Shown: positions 50,216 to 59,341, counted from the stretch's first letter. The stretch is DNA of 64,000 bases from UMGS1696 sp964430105 (GCA_964430105.1 CAYSEF010000001.1:80579-144578); one strand, 5' to 3'. Notes: generated by a model from the letters alone, not told the origin. Program-made: numbers and translations.

Positions 50216-51655
50216 ATGAAAAACGATAAGAAAATGGTACAAGATATCACTTCAATGGAAGTAGACTTCGCAAAGTGGTATACAGATATCTGCAAAAAAG
50301 CAGACCTCATCGATTATTCCAGCGTTAAGGGATGTATGATAATCCGTCCTTATGGCTACGCTATTTGGGAAAATATCCAGAAGATACTTGATACAAGATT
50401 CAAGGAACTTGGTCATGAAAATGTATATATGCCTATGTTTATCCCCGAATCTCTTCTTCAGAAGGAAAAAGACCATGTAGAAGGCTTTGCTCCTGAAGTT
50501 GCATGGGTAACTCATGGCGGAAGTGAACCTCTTACAGAAAGACTTTGCGTTCGTCCCACCTCCGAAACTTTATTCTGCGAGCATTATGCAAATATCATTC
50601 GTTCATATCGTGATCTGCCAAAGCTTTATAACCAGTGGTGCTCTGTTGTACGTTGGGAAAAGACAACTCGTCCGTTCCTCAGAAGCCGCGAATTCCTGTG
50701 GCAGGAAGGTCATACTATGCACGCAACAGCAGAAGAAGCACGCAAGGAAACTATTCAGATGCTCAATGTTTATGCGGATTTCCATATAAATGATCTTGCT
50801 ATTCCGGTAGTTAAGGGCGTAAAAACTCCTTCCGATAAGTTTGCCGGTGCGGAAGATACATATTGTATTGAAGCGCTGATGCATGACGGTAAGGCACTCC
50901 AGGCAGGTACCTCTCACTATTTCGGTGATGGCTTTGCAAGAGCATTCGATATTCAGTATACTGATAAAGATAATAAGCTTCAGTATCCGCATCAGACTTC
51001 TTGGGGCGTAACCACTCGTATGATCGGTGGTATCATTATGACACACGGTGATGATAACGGACTTGTTCTCCCGCCGGCAGTTGCTCCGATTCAAGTAGTT
51101 ATCGTTCCTGTTGCTATGCATAAGGAAGGCGTAATCGAAGCAAATACAGCACTTTATGACCGTCTTAAGGATAAGTTCAGAGTTAAGCTTGACGATAGCG
51201 ATAATAGCCCCGGATGGAAGTATGCAGAATATGAGATGAAGGGTGTTCCGCTCAGAATTGAAATGGGTCCTCGCGATATCGAAGCAGGTAACTGCGTAAT
51301 TGTTACTCGTCATAATCTCGAAAAGACTGTTGTGTCTATCGAAAATATCGAAGAAGTAGTTGCACAGAAGCTTGAAGAAGTTAGAGTCGGTATGTACGAA
51401 AAGGCTCTTGCTAACCGTGAAAAGAAGACCTATTCTTGCACCTCTATAGAGGAGATAAAGGAAGCTCTTGCAAATAACGGTGACGGATTTGTTAAAGCAA
51501 TGTGGTGTGGCGAAGAAGAATGCGAAGATAAGGTAAAGGAACTCACAGGAGTAGGTTCTCGTTGCATTCCGTTTGATGAAGAACACCTCTCTGATACTTG
51601 CGTTTGCTGTGGAAAGCCTGCTAAGCATATGCTGTATTGGGGCATCGCATACTAA
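50216..51655 (+). CDS. proS: Proline--tRNA ligase, archaeal/eukaryotic type
   Basis: A 479-residue class II synthetase. The form is the short ProRS without the editing insertion, with Val-Asp-Phe-Ala-Lys-Trp-Tyr at the start, motif 2 Trp-Glu-Lys-Thr-Thr-Arg-Pro-Phe-Leu-Arg-Ser-Arg-Glu-Phe, motif 3 Gly-Gly-Ile-Ile-Met-Thr-His-Gly-Asp, and a C-terminal zinc-like domain with Cys-Val-Cys-Cys-Gly-Lys ending in Tyr, as in archaeal-type enzymes. That subtype occurs in several Clostridia. GGAAGG precedes the ATG. A SEDS gene follows after 12 bases. Confidence 0.95.
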   Translation: MKNDKKMVQDITSMEVDFAKWYTDICKKADLIDYSSVKGCMIIRPYGYAIWENIQKILDTRFKELGHENVYMPMFIPESLLQKEKDHVEGFAPEVAWVTHGGSEPLTERLCVRPTSETLFCEHYANIIRSYRDLPKLYNQWCSVVRWEKTTRPFLRSREFLWQEGHTMHATAEEARKETIQMLNVYADFHINDLAIPVVKGVKTPSDKFAGAEDTYCIEALMHDGKALQAGTSHYFGDGFARAFDIQYTDKDNKLQYPHQTSWGVTTRMIGGIIMTHGDDNGLVLPPAVAPIQVVIVPVAMHKEGVIEANTALYDRLKDKFRVKLDDSDNSPGWKYAEYEMKGVPLRIEMGPRDIEAGNCVIVTRHNLEKTVVSIENIEEVVAQKLEEVRVGMYEKALANREKKTYSCTSIEEIKEALANNGDGFVKAMWCGEEECEDKVKELTGVGSRCIPFDEEHLSDTCVCCGKPAKHMLYWGIAY

Positions 51656-51667
51656 TATTGTACAAAT

Positions 51668-52789
51668 TTGAAAGAATTTTCAATAACCAATAAAGAAAAA
51701 CTGAAGATGATAGACCCCGTCGTGCTGTTTTGTGTGTTCGGAATGAACCTGATGAGTATAATCACACTCACTGCTGCTTCCGATGCCTATGGCACCACTT
51801 ATGTGCGTAACCAAATAATTGGTTCTGTCGGGGGAATCATTCTTCTTGCAGTTATAACATTTCTCGATTACGAAGCAGTAGTACAAAAGCTGAAATACGT
51901 TTTTTTCGCAGTATCGATTTTGCTTATTGTATGGGTAAAGTATTTTGGGTATGGTGAAAACGGTAATGCAAACTGGATACAGCTTGTTCCCGGATTCTCA
52001 ATTCAGCCAACTGAGTTTGTTAAGATCACTTTTATCATAACATTTGCAGTGCATCTTGATAAGCTTAAAGATAAGATCAATCATCCGCTGTCCATACTTC
52101 AGCTTGCGCTTCATGCAGGAGTGATAATAGGTCTTGTTCTTTGGCAGGGAGACCTTGGTATGGCTCTTGTTTATTTGGGTATCATGGTCTTTATGGTTTT
52201 TGTATCAGGTGTGTCGCTGTGGTATTTTGCAGGAGTTATTGGTGTAGCGATTATAGCCTCACCGTTTCTTTGGAATATGCTCACAACGCGACAGCAGAAT
52301 CGTATTCTGTTCGGATTCAATCCCGACCTCGATCCACAGGATATAGGCTATGATGCGATAAGAAGTCGTAACAGTATTATTGCAGGTGGATTCCGTGGAG
52401 CAGGATTTTCCGGTGGAAGCAGATATAAAACATTCTTTGCTGGTCAATCGGACTTCATATATGCGGTTCTTGCTGAAAAATTTGGATTTATTGGCACTTT
52501 TTTGTATCTTGTACTTATGATAGTGCTTATATTGAGAATTTTATGGATCGCACGAAATACACGAAAAACTTATGCTTCATATATGTGTGTGGGTATTGCA
52601 GGAATGCTTATCGTACAGTCTGCTGAGAATATAGGTATGTGTTTGGCTATGTTGCCTGTTGTAGGTATTACTTTGCCATTCATGTCCTATGGCCCATCAT
52701 CTCTTATGTCAATGTACATATGTATAGGTATTGTGCAAAGTATCTGTACACACAACAAAAAATACTACTTTGAACGAGAAAAAGCTTAG
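51668..52789 (+). CDS. SEDS protein, RodA/FtsW/SpoVE family
   Basis: A 373-residue peptidoglycan polymerase with about ten membrane helices. Conserved SEDS features are Ile-Gln-Pro-Thr-Glu-Phe-Val-Lys, Trp-Gln-Gly-Asp-Leu-Gly-Met-Ala-Leu with the catalytic-type Asp, Gln-Ser-Asp-Phe-Ile-Tyr-Ala-Val-Leu-Ala-Glu, and the final Gly-Ile-Thr-Leu-Pro-Phe-Met-Ser-Tyr-Gly. It is closest in feel to RodA, but FtsW/SpoVE cannot be excluded. The start is unclear: TTG at 51668 is in frame after proS, and an ATG at 51707 is the alternative; neither has a strong ribosome binding site. Confidence 0.85.
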   Translation: MKEFSITNKEKLKMIDPVVLFCVFGMNLMSIITLTAASDAYGTTYVRNQIIGSVGGIILLAVITFLDYEAVVQKLKYVFFAVSILLIVWVKYFGYGENGNANWIQLVPGFSIQPTEFVKITFIITFAVHLDKLKDKINHPLSILQLALHAGVIIGLVLWQGDLGMALVYLGIMVFMVFVSGVSLWYFAGVIGVAIIASPFLWNMLTTRQQNRILFGFNPDLDPQDIGYDAIRSRNSIIAGGFRGAGFSGGSRYKTFFAGQSDFIYAVLAEKFGFIGTFLYLVLMIVLILRILWIARNTRKTYASYMCVGIAGMLIVQSAENIGMCLAMLPVVGITLPFMSYGPSSLMSMYICIGIVQSICTHNKKYYFEREKA

Positions 52790-52868
52790 TTTTTTTATCA
52801 AAATGCAGAGTCACCGGTAGATATCCTATTTCGCTGGTGAAGCTAAAGTTGATTTTCTGATAAGTAAT

Positions 52869-52906
52869 AAAAGCGGCAATGTGAAAGATAACACGTTGTC
52901 GCTTTT
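52869..52906 (+). terminator. Terminator after the SEDS gene
   Basis: AAAAGCGGCAATGTG (52869-52883) pairs with CACGTTGTCGCTTTT (52892-52906), 15 pairs with two G-T. A weaker TCACC/GGTGA hairpin sits before it at 52811-52840. Confidence 0.83.
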
Positions 52907-52941
52907 GTTGTTTGTGAAAGTATTTTTTGAGTATAAAATAA

Positions 52942-52980
52942 AAAATGCAACTCAGACTATAAAATCCAAGTTACATTTTT
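52942..52980. terminator. Terminator of the binding-protein gene
   Basis: AAAATGCAACT (52942-52952) pairs with AGTTACATTTT (52969-52979), with one mismatch; A- and T-runs flank it. Confidence 0.65.
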
Positions 52981-53016
52981 TTGTGATATATTAGGAATTT
53001 TTAATGCTGTATGAGC

Positions 53017-53895
53017 TTATTTGTCAGTGCGAGTATTGGAAACATTGCCATACATACTGGTAACAGCATCGCCAACGTACTGAGAAGCGTAGCAGATATC
53101 CTTTTCGGCTACAGAATAAACAAAACCGTTCACAACAGCACTAACTTCAGCAAAAGCAGCGTTTTCAGTGTAATCAGTAATGTCACCAACAGTGAAGATA
53201 AATTCAGGGTTAGCTGCGATGATTTCGTCATCGGTCATAGTAGTGTATCCTTCAGCAGTGCAGATGTTTTCAAGACCGGAAGCATAGAGAATTTCAGTAA
53301 TGTAGGTACCACTACCAACAGTGGTATCACCAAGATCAATGTATGCGGTGAGCTTTTCAGAGTAAGCAGAGGAACCAAGCTGAGCTGCAGTCATGGAGTT
53401 TGTGAGCTTGTTGACCATATCATCAGGAGAAGTTCCGCAAACCTTTGCACAAAGTCTGATCAGCTTCTTAACAGAGTCAGAGGATTCAGCGGTAGGAATC
53501 TTAAATACAGGAATATCGGTGTTGCCGAGAGAGTCAGCGTCAGCTTCGTCAACAAAAATTACTTCAGGAGCGAGAGCAACTGCATCAGAAACAGTTGTAG
53601 TAGTGGAAACTGAAACATATTCAGCGGAAACAGAATCCACTGCAACGATTTTTGAGGAAGCACCAAGCTCATCGAGAATCATAGATGCAGCAGGAGAAAG
53701 AGAAACAATTTTTGTAATGCTGTTAGAAAGAGTATAGGATTCGCCAGCAAGACCGGATACTATCTGTGTATTAGAGTTAGATACGGTTGCATTTGTGTCA
53801 ATTGAAAGACCACCTGAGCTTTTTTCTTCGCCACACGCAGTAAATACGCAAAGAAGCGTCATAATAAGCGCGAGCATGATTGAGATTTTTTTCAT
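53017..53895 (-). CDS. Periplasmic-type binding lipoprotein of the metal/cobalamin (BtuF/FhuD) class
   Basis: A 292-residue secreted protein. The signal peptide ends Val-Phe-Thr-Ala-Cys (lipobox); then come Ile-Val-Ser-Leu-Ser-Pro-Ala-Ala-Ser-Met-Ile-Leu-Asp-Glu-Leu-Gly, typical of the helical-backbone cluster A-II binding proteins, a Pro-Glu-Val-Ile-Phe-Val region, and an Ile-Pro-Val-Phe strand. These bind cobalamin, haem or siderophores. No ATPase or permease gene is near, so it is an orphan. ATG at 53895 is chosen because AAAGGA lies ten bases ahead. Confidence 0.8.
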   Translation of the reverse strand: MKKISIMLALIMTLLCVFTACGEEKSSGGLSIDTNATVSNSNTQIVSGLAGESYTLSNSITKIVSLSPAASMILDELGASSKIVAVDSVSAEYVSVSTTTTVSDAVALAPEVIFVDEADADSLGNTDIPVFKIPTAESSDSVKKLIRLCAKVCGTSPDDMVNKLTNSMTAAQLGSSAYSEKLTAYIDLGDTTVGSGTYITEILYASGLENICTAEGYTTMTDDEIIAANPEFIFTVGDITDYTENAAFAEVSAVVNGFVYSVAEKDICYASQYVGDAVTSMYGNVSNTRTDK

Positions 53896-54135
53896 TATAT
53901 TAAATCCTTTCAAATATTTTAGCCGATAGTTATTTTATCATATATTATTTTAAAGGTCAATAAGATTTTTGAAAAATAGTAAAATATTATATGCATTATA
54001 CTTAAATAATGGAATTAAAAGGTGATACGAGCATATGACTACCATATTTACCGATAATTTAGGGGTACCATTTTTGCTGCGTTGGTATTATAATGTTAAT
54101 GTATCATTGTAACAGTTTATTTATCGGAGTGAAAT

Positions 54136-54720
54136 ATGGAACTCATTATAATCAGTAAATCCAAATTCAAATTGATGCTGACGTCTTCGGACATGGCTTC
54201 ATATACAGGTAATACAAAAGAAGTAGTTAGAGAGATCATAAACGATGTGCGGAAAAATTTCGATACCTCATGCGATTCCTCAAGAGATATTTTTTACGGT
54301 GACGGGAGGATATTTGTACAGATGTATCCATCAAAAGAAGGTGGATGTGAGTTATTTGTAACGAGGCTGGAGGAGCATCGCAATAATGTGTTAATGCAGG
54401 CAGGTGAGGAAAGAACACTGACAGAATATCGCAAATATATTTATCGTGAACGCGGAAGCCATATTGTGTATTCGTTTGAAGAAATGCGATACCTATTGAG
54501 CTGTTGTCTTGGACTATATAGAATGGGATATGGTGGTTCCAGCAGGGCATATCATGATCCTGATAAAAAGAAATTTTACCTAAAATTAGATTGCGAAACG
54601 CCGGTTGCAGGAGAGAATTTCGGAAGCTTGTGCCCAAGTCGTGTGTATTATTACATAAATGAGCACTGTGACGTGATATGTGCAGAAAATGCAGTCGAAA
54701 AACTTGGAAAATTTGCGTGA
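54136..54720 (+). CDS. mecA: MecA-family adaptor protein
   Basis: A 194-residue MecA/YpbH-like adaptor, which hands substrates to the ClpC-ClpP protease. The N-terminal domain has the usual Met-Glu-Leu-Ile-Ile-Ile-Ser-x-Ser-Lys-Phe-Lys opening and Phe-Val-Gln-Met-Tyr-Pro-Ser-Lys-Glu-Gly-Gly-Cys-Glu-Leu-Phe-Val, and the C-terminal domain (about 110-190) would bind ClpC. Length is shorter than B. subtilis MecA (about 218). The 240-base gap upstream (53896-54135) is AT-rich with a TATAAT at 54089-54094 and nothing else that I can identify. Confidence 0.83.
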   Translation: MELIIISKSKFKLMLTSSDMASYTGNTKEVVREIINDVRKNFDTSCDSSRDIFYGDGRIFVQMYPSKEGGCELFVTRLEEHRNNVLMQAGEERTLTEYRKYIYRERGSHIVYSFEEMRYLLSCCLGLYRMGYGGSSRAYHDPDKKKFYLKLDCETPVAGENFGSLCPSRVYYYINEHCDVICAENAVEKLGKFA

Positions 54721-54765
54721 TAAAATCAAAAAAAACAATTTCGTATAATATTCATAAAATTAGCC

Positions 54766-54794
54766 TTGAATTACTTCATTGTTCGTGTTATGAT
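54766..54794 (+). promoter_or_regulatory. Promoter for the LRR membrane protein gene
   Basis: TTGAAT at 54766-54771, 17-base spacer ending TGT, TATGAT at 54789-54794. Confidence 0.5.
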
Positions 54795-54828
54795 ATAAAA
54801 CGATAATACAATAATCGGAGTAATTGTA

Positions 54829-56361
54829 ATGGACGAAATTAAGTACCCGCTTCTCATCAGTGAACGTGAAAGTAGGGAATGGATTAAAACTTGCCCGATG
54901 CAGGTAAAAAAAATTCGTGTCACCAAAGAGACGGAAGCTTCAGCACCGCAGATCACTGTATTTACATCAAAGTGTGGTGATTACACAGTTGATAAATGCA
55001 TTGTCAGCATTGAAATAATGAACGATCGTCGTGAGATCATTGGAAAACTCGAAAATATTTCTATACAAGACGGTGAATCATCTCCTATAAACAGCGAAAA
55101 TGAAAAAACCACATATGCATATGCGATAATCGAAGAAGTTGTATATAATGGAAATACATGGAAAAACACATCAGGGAATCGTGGTGATAAAATTCCGGAG
55201 CAGGATGTTTTTTGGCAGACTGATCCGCTGTATGATCAAATTAAGCGTGAATGTGTAGGGGTTGTTGACGCAAAGTATAAGCCTGATCAAATAGATGGTG
55301 CTTGGAGATGTGCTTGTGGTCAGATAAATCTGGAATCATCTGAAAAATGCGGCTCATGCGGATGTTCACTGGAGTGGCTGAATACACATCTTGAGCGGAC
55401 TTATCTTGAAGAGCAAAAAAAGATATCCGACACCAAAACAGAACGTGAACTTGTAAAAGAAAAAAAACGTAAGTCACGTCAGCCCTCTGATAAAACAAAA
55501 GCGATTTTGATATTAGCGTCATTTGTAGTAGTAGTTGCGCTTGTTATCTGCACATTTACCGTTTTTATCCCGTTGATACGTTACAATAATGCAAATAGCC
55601 TTGTTAATGAAGGGGAATATGATCGTGCTATTGAAGTATTCCGTGATTTAGGTGATTTCAAAGATTCAGCATCACGTGCAAACGAAGCAAATTATAAAAA
55701 AGCACAGGAATTAACTGGTCTTGAGGAAGTAAATATGACTACCACAGCAAGATCGCCTTGGTTTAAGATAACGGAAGACGGAGTGCTGTCGTTCATAAAA
55801 GATGAATATGATGATGTCGGTGGTTCGTGGAATCATTTTGTTGTGCCTGATATGGTGGATAATATAATAGTTCGCGAACTTGATCGTAATTTCTTCATAA
55901 ACTGTAAGGAACTTACCGTTGTTACAATATCCGATTGCGTTGAGGTCATTGGAGAGCAGGCTTTCATGAACTGCGAAATGTTGCATACGGTTAATTTTGG
56001 TAAAAACATAAAAACTCTCGGTGCTCGTGTGTTTATTGACTGCTTTGCGCTTGAGGAAGTTACTATTCCTGATACAGTTGAATCATTGGGAGCAAGAGCA
56101 TTTAATAATTGTGTAGCGCTCAAAAAAGTAGTTCTCGGCAAAGGTATAACTAAAATTTTAGACTATACATTCAGCTTTTGCAGAGAGCTTGAAAGCATAA
56201 CTTTGTGCTCACCGATTACATCCATAGGAGAATTTGCTTTTTCAGAATGTGCATCGTTAGGCAAAATATTCTGTAGATTTACTGAATCAGAATGGATAGA
56301 GCCTGAAGTTGCCGCAGAAAATGACGTATTTAACAGTGTAAAGCTTTCATTCAATAATTAA
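54829..56361 (+). CDS. Membrane protein with zinc finger and BspA-like leucine-rich repeats
   Basis: A 510-residue modular protein. Residues 1-145 form a beta-rich domain of unknown type. Residues 160-182 form a RanBP2-like zinc ribbon (Cys-x-Cys, then Cys-x-x-Cys-x-Cys). Residues 224-248 are one membrane helix, residues 252-290 a TPR-like stretch (Glu-Tyr-Asp-Arg-Ala-Ile-Glu-Val-Phe-Arg), and residues 335-500 four to five LRR_5 (BspA-type) repeats such as Ile-Gly-Glu-Gln-Ala-Phe-Met-Asn-Cys and Leu-Gly-Ala-Arg-Ala-Phe-Asn-Asn-Cys. No signal peptide, so the zinc part is probably cytoplasmic and the repeats outside. Function unknown. Confidence 0.75.
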   Translation: MDEIKYPLLISERESREWIKTCPMQVKKIRVTKETEASAPQITVFTSKCGDYTVDKCIVSIEIMNDRREIIGKLENISIQDGESSPINSENEKTTYAYAIIEEVVYNGNTWKNTSGNRGDKIPEQDVFWQTDPLYDQIKRECVGVVDAKYKPDQIDGAWRCACGQINLESSEKCGSCGCSLEWLNTHLERTYLEEQKKISDTKTERELVKEKKRKSRQPSDKTKAILILASFVVVVALVICTFTVFIPLIRYNNANSLVNEGEYDRAIEVFRDLGDFKDSASRANEANYKKAQELTGLEEVNMTTTARSPWFKITEDGVLSFIKDEYDDVGGSWNHFVVPDMVDNIIVRELDRNFFINCKELTVVTISDCVEVIGEQAFMNCEMLHTVNFGKNIKTLGARVFIDCFALEEVTIPDTVESLGARAFNNCVALKKVVLGKGITKILDYTFSFCRELESITLCSPITSIGEFAFSECASLGKIFCRFTESEWIEPEVAAENDVFNSVKLSFNN

Positions 56362-56363
56362 GA

Positions 56364-56396
56364 AAAAAGCCGTAGTTGTGTAAACTGCGGCTTTTT
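56364..56396 (+). terminator. Terminator after the LRR membrane protein
   Basis: AAAAAGCCGTAGTT (56364-56377) pairs with AACTGCGGCTTTTT (56383-56396), one mismatch, T-run included. Confidence 0.85.
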
Positions 56397-56401
56397 GTGT
56401 A

Positions 56402-56440
56402 CCCCGGATTTTCCTTTATTTTATAACTAAATTGCCGGGG
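56402..56440 (-). other. GC-rich stem downstream of the Asn/Gln-rich gene
   Basis: CCCCGG (56402-56407) pairs with CCGGGG (56435-56440) over a 27-base AT-rich loop. It could end the leftward transcript of the Asn/Gln-rich gene, but no T-run follows. Confidence 0.4.
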
Positions 56441-56444
56441 CGTA

Positions 56445-56609
56445 TTAGTCTTCGTTCTGATTTTTACTCTGATTCTGGTTTTTGTTCTGATTTTTGCTCT
56501 GGTTCTGATTGCTCTGCTGATTCTTGTTCTGATTGTTCTGCTGGTTTTTACTCTGATTATTATTCTGATTTTTGTTCTGATTCTGGTTATTGCTTTCAAA
56601 TCTTTGCAT
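56445..56609 (-). CDS. 54-residue Asn/Gln-rich low-complexity protein
   Basis: A short gene read leftward, from ATG at 56609 to TAA at 56445. After Met-Gln-Arg-Phe-Glu-Ser it consists almost only of Asn, Gln, Ser and Lys: I count 21 Asn and 16 Gln in 54 residues. The frame is supported by GGAG ten bases before the ATG and by the choice of third bases (AAT/AAC and CAG alternate freely, which preserves the residues but not the DNA). The other long frame on this strand gives an unlikely Arg/Thr/Ile chain. It may be a small spore or coat-type protein or a prion-like segment; function unknown. No homologue that I recognise. Confidence 0.6.
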   Translation of the reverse strand: MQRFESNNQNQNKNQNNNQSKNQQNNQNKNQQSNQNQSKNQNKNQNQSKNQNED

Positions 56610-56687
56610 AACTTTTTTACTCCGTTCTATTTTTCAGGGTACATTCTCATTATGGCAGATACCGATGTGTTTTATTCATAATATCCG

Positions 56688-57956
56688 TTATCCGTAAATT
56701 TTTTTAACTGTCAGAAGTATTTGAGCTGTTTGAGCACGACTGAGTACATCATTTGGAGAAATATTTCCGGAACCCGTACCTTTGAAAATACCTGCATCGG
56801 AAAGAGCATACATTGAACCCTTTGCCCATGTAGGAACAGTCGAGCTGTCTGCAAAAACAGGAAGAGTTTCAGGTTCATCTGCACCTATTATAGCATTAAG
56901 AATAACAGCAGCTTCTGCACGCGTTATACTTTCCTTAGGCCTGAAGCATAGATGATCGTTTTCTTCGGATCCTTTAATTATTCCAAGCTCATATGCACGA
57001 GCAATATAACCGCTTGCATTAGTGGAAATTGCAGAATTATCTTCAAAAACCGTAGAACAGGGCTCTATATCACCGGCTCCCAAAGCTTTCATCACTGTAA
57101 CAAGAAAATCTTCACGAGTAATTTCAGCGTCGGGATTGAAGTATAGCTGTCCGCCGTGAGAATCAACCTCCATTGCTCCATTCGCTGACATTACAAGAGC
57201 TGCATTGTACGCCCAGTGTCCTTCCATATCAGCGAATACAAGGTCAGCCGCTGCCTCATCAATATCAATAGTCACCGTAGATTCGGCAGAATAATTCCCC
57301 CATTCATCTCGTACAACAAAAACGAAGGAATCATCTCCAATAATGCCATTCATCGGAGTGTAGCGATAATTCCCGTTTGATGTGTCTGTAAGTTCAAGTA
57401 TGCCTCGCTCAGGATATTTGATAATTTCAAACGTCATAGTGTCACCGTCAGGATCGCTTGCCGAAAGTGTTCCATAAGTCGTGATGTCCTGCTGAGTCCA
57501 AACAGGTAGGGTATCTTTGGAGGATGATATAACAGGTGCTGAGTTGGCTGATTCAGTATATTTAAGCAAACATTGAATACTATATTCGCTGTCAGCTTTG
57601 AACCTAAATGAACTTGACTTACAGTTTGCACTTGGAACAAATTTAAGCAATGACAGACCTGTTGAACTAATCATTTGGTTTGCCGCTACAGGAGCATTGC
57701 CGTAATACAATGTTCCATCTGTAGCCGGTGGAAGAGCTGTAATAGTGATAGAGTTAACTGCGCATCCAACAGCTCTTGAAAAATCCTTTTCACTGAATAC
57801 GATCTCACCGGAAACAATTCCTGAGCGTATCATGCAATCTTGTTCAGCAAAGTATTTCAGACCCGGTGAAAGCATAGCTTCGGAATAAGCATTAGCATTG
57901 AGTGGAAGTATTGTAGCGACAGTGCAGATAAGCAACGGAATGATTTTCAGTTTCAT
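56688..57956 (-). CDS. Secreted protein with a cadherin-like domain and three SLH domains
   Basis: A 422-residue exported protein. Signal peptide at residues 1-23 (Ala-Asn-Ala); residues 25-145 a domain of unknown type; residues 150-240 a cadherin-like or Ig-like fold (Asp-Pro-Asp-Gly-Asp-Thr and Asp-Ser-Phe-Val-Phe-Val-Val-Arg-Asp); residues 250-422 three S-layer homology units, recognised by Phe-Ala-Asp-x-x-x-His-Trp-Ala, Ile-Thr-Arg-Glu-Asp and Ile-Thr-Arg-Ala-Glu. The SLH part anchors to pyruvylated secondary wall polymers. ATG at 57956 follows AGGAGG; the frame opens at 57992. Single gene. Confidence 0.85.
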   Translation of the reverse strand: MKLKIIPLLICTVATILPLNANAYSEAMLSPGLKYFAEQDCMIRSGIVSGEIVFSEKDFSRAVGCAVNSITITALPPATDGTLYYGNAPVAANQMISSTGLSLLKFVPSANCKSSSFRFKADSEYSIQCLLKYTESANSAPVISSSKDTLPVWTQQDITTYGTLSASDPDGDTMTFEIIKYPERGILELTDTSNGNYRYTPMNGIIGDDSFVFVVRDEWGNYSAESTVTIDIDEAAADLVFADMEGHWAYNAALVMSANGAMEVDSHGGQLYFNPDAEITREDFLVTVMKALGAGDIEPCSTVFEDNSAISTNASGYIARAYELGIIKGSEENDHLCFRPKESITRAEAAVILNAIIGADEPETLPVFADSSTVPTWAKGSMYALSDAGIFKGTGSGNISPNDVLSRAQTAQILLTVKKIYG

Positions 57957-58071
57957 AAATAACCTCCTGAAAACATGATGATTTTCGTTCACAGTATACC
58001 TTATGAAAAAAATATGCTAAATATTCACAGTGAATCGTATGAATTTTTATAAATTAAATATGCAAAAAACC

Positions 58072-58100
58072 TTGAAATTTCTGCACAAAAGGTGTATAAT
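58072..58100 (+). promoter_or_regulatory. Promoter for ilvE
   Basis: TTGAAA at 58072-58077, 17-base spacer ending TG, TATAAT at 58095-58100. It lies inside an upstream in-frame extension of the reading frame and so supports the start at 58129. Confidence 0.7.
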
Positions 58101-58128
58101 GAAAGAAAAAAATCTCATGGAGGCAATT

Positions 58129-59199
58129 ATGCTTAACATTAAGATAGAAAAGACAGCGACGCCAAAGGTAAAGCCTGATTTCTCAAAGCTTGGTTTTGGC
58201 AAGTATTTTACAGACCATATGTTCCTTATGAACTATTCTACAGAGCTTGGTTGGCATGATGCAAGAATTGTACCTTACGGACCTATTGCACTCGATCCTT
58301 CGGCTATGGTTTTCCATTATGCACAGGAGCTTTTTGAAGGTCTTAAAGCATACAGACGTGCTGACGGTGGTATTCAGCTTTTCAGACCTAATAAAAATAT
58401 CGAAAGAATGAACAACACTTGCGATAGACTTTGTGTGCCGAGAATTGATCCTGATGATGTTTTGCAGGCTATTAAGGCAGTTGTTGAAGTCGATTCAGAT
58501 TGGGTTCCTAACGATATAGGTACTTCGCTCTACATTCGTCCGTTTATTATCGCTACAGATCCGATGCTTGGCGTTCATCCGTCACATACCTACATTTTTG
58601 CTATCATTCTTTCTCCGGTTGGAGCATACTATGAAGCTGGTATCAATCCTGTAAAAATCGGTATTGAACGTGAATATGTACGTTGCGTAAAGGGTGGCAC
58701 AGGTATGGCTAAAGCAGGTGGTAACTATGCCGCATCTCTCATCGGTCAGAAGAAGGCTGAGGAGTATGGTTATGCACAGGTTCTGTGGCTTGATGGCGTA
58801 CACCGTAAATATATAGATGAAGTTGGCGCGATGAATGTGTTCTTTGTTATCGACGGTGTTGTTGTAACTCCTGAACTTACTGACGGTAATATTCTTCCCG
58901 GTGTCACAAGAATGTCATCTATCGAACTCTTGAAGAAGTGGGGCATTCCGGTTGAAGAACGCAAGGTTTCTATTGATGAAGTTATCGAAGCATATAAGAC
59001 AGGCAGACTTAATGAAGCTTTTGGTACAGGAACAGCAGCAGTAATATCTCCTATCGGTGAACTCTGTGATGGTCCTGAAGTTATGGTTATTAACAATAAC
59101 GAAATTGGTCCGATTGCAAAGAAGCTCTACGATGCTATCACCGGTATGCAGTGGGGTGTTATCGATGATGAAATGGGCTGGATTGAGAAGATTAACTGA
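58129..59199 (+). CDS. ilvE: Branched-chain amino acid aminotransferase
   Basis: A 356-residue fold-type IV PLP enzyme of the BCAT family, which interconverts Leu, Ile and Val with their keto acids. The PLP lysine is Lys195 in Met-Ala-Lys-Ala-Gly-Gly-Asn-Tyr-Ala. Also seen are Phe-Glu-Gly-Leu-Lys-Ala-Tyr-Arg, Arg-Pro-Phe-Ile-Ile-Ala-Thr, and the C-terminal Gly-Thr-Gly-Thr-Ala-Ala-Val-Ile-Ser-Pro-Ile. This size and motif set fit the longer mammalian/clostridial subclass. ATG at 58129 follows GGAGG; the frame opens earlier at 58030, ahead of the promoter. Confidence 0.94.
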   Translation: MLNIKIEKTATPKVKPDFSKLGFGKYFTDHMFLMNYSTELGWHDARIVPYGPIALDPSAMVFHYAQELFEGLKAYRRADGGIQLFRPNKNIERMNNTCDRLCVPRIDPDDVLQAIKAVVEVDSDWVPNDIGTSLYIRPFIIATDPMLGVHPSHTYIFAIILSPVGAYYEAGINPVKIGIEREYVRCVKGGTGMAKAGGNYAASLIGQKKAEEYGYAQVLWLDGVHRKYIDEVGAMNVFFVIDGVVVTPELTDGNILPGVTRMSSIELLKKWGIPVEERKVSIDEVIEAYKTGRLNEAFGTGTAAVISPIGELCDGPEVMVINNNEIGPIAKKLYDAITGMQWGVIDDEMGWIEKIN

Positions 59200-59341
59200 G
59201 TAATCCTTTTATAACAGTCCTTAGTAATACGAATATAATTATTAAAATCCGTTCAGACATTGCGTTTGGACGGATTTTTTGCACATCTGTGAAATTTGTA
59301 GCATAAACTGCCTGTGTCAACGAAATTTACGGAGGTTTCTC

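Noticed and set aside
50603..51628. 341-residue reading frame on the minus strand opposite proS
   Set aside because: Opposite a clearly conserved synthetase, no ribosome binding site, odd composition rich in Phe, Ile and Cys; a shadow frame.
56351..56599. 82-residue Arg/Thr/Ile-rich frame on the minus strand
   Set aside because: It overlaps the Asn/Gln-rich gene in another frame; the Asn/Gln frame has the ribosome binding site and a cleaner start and stop.
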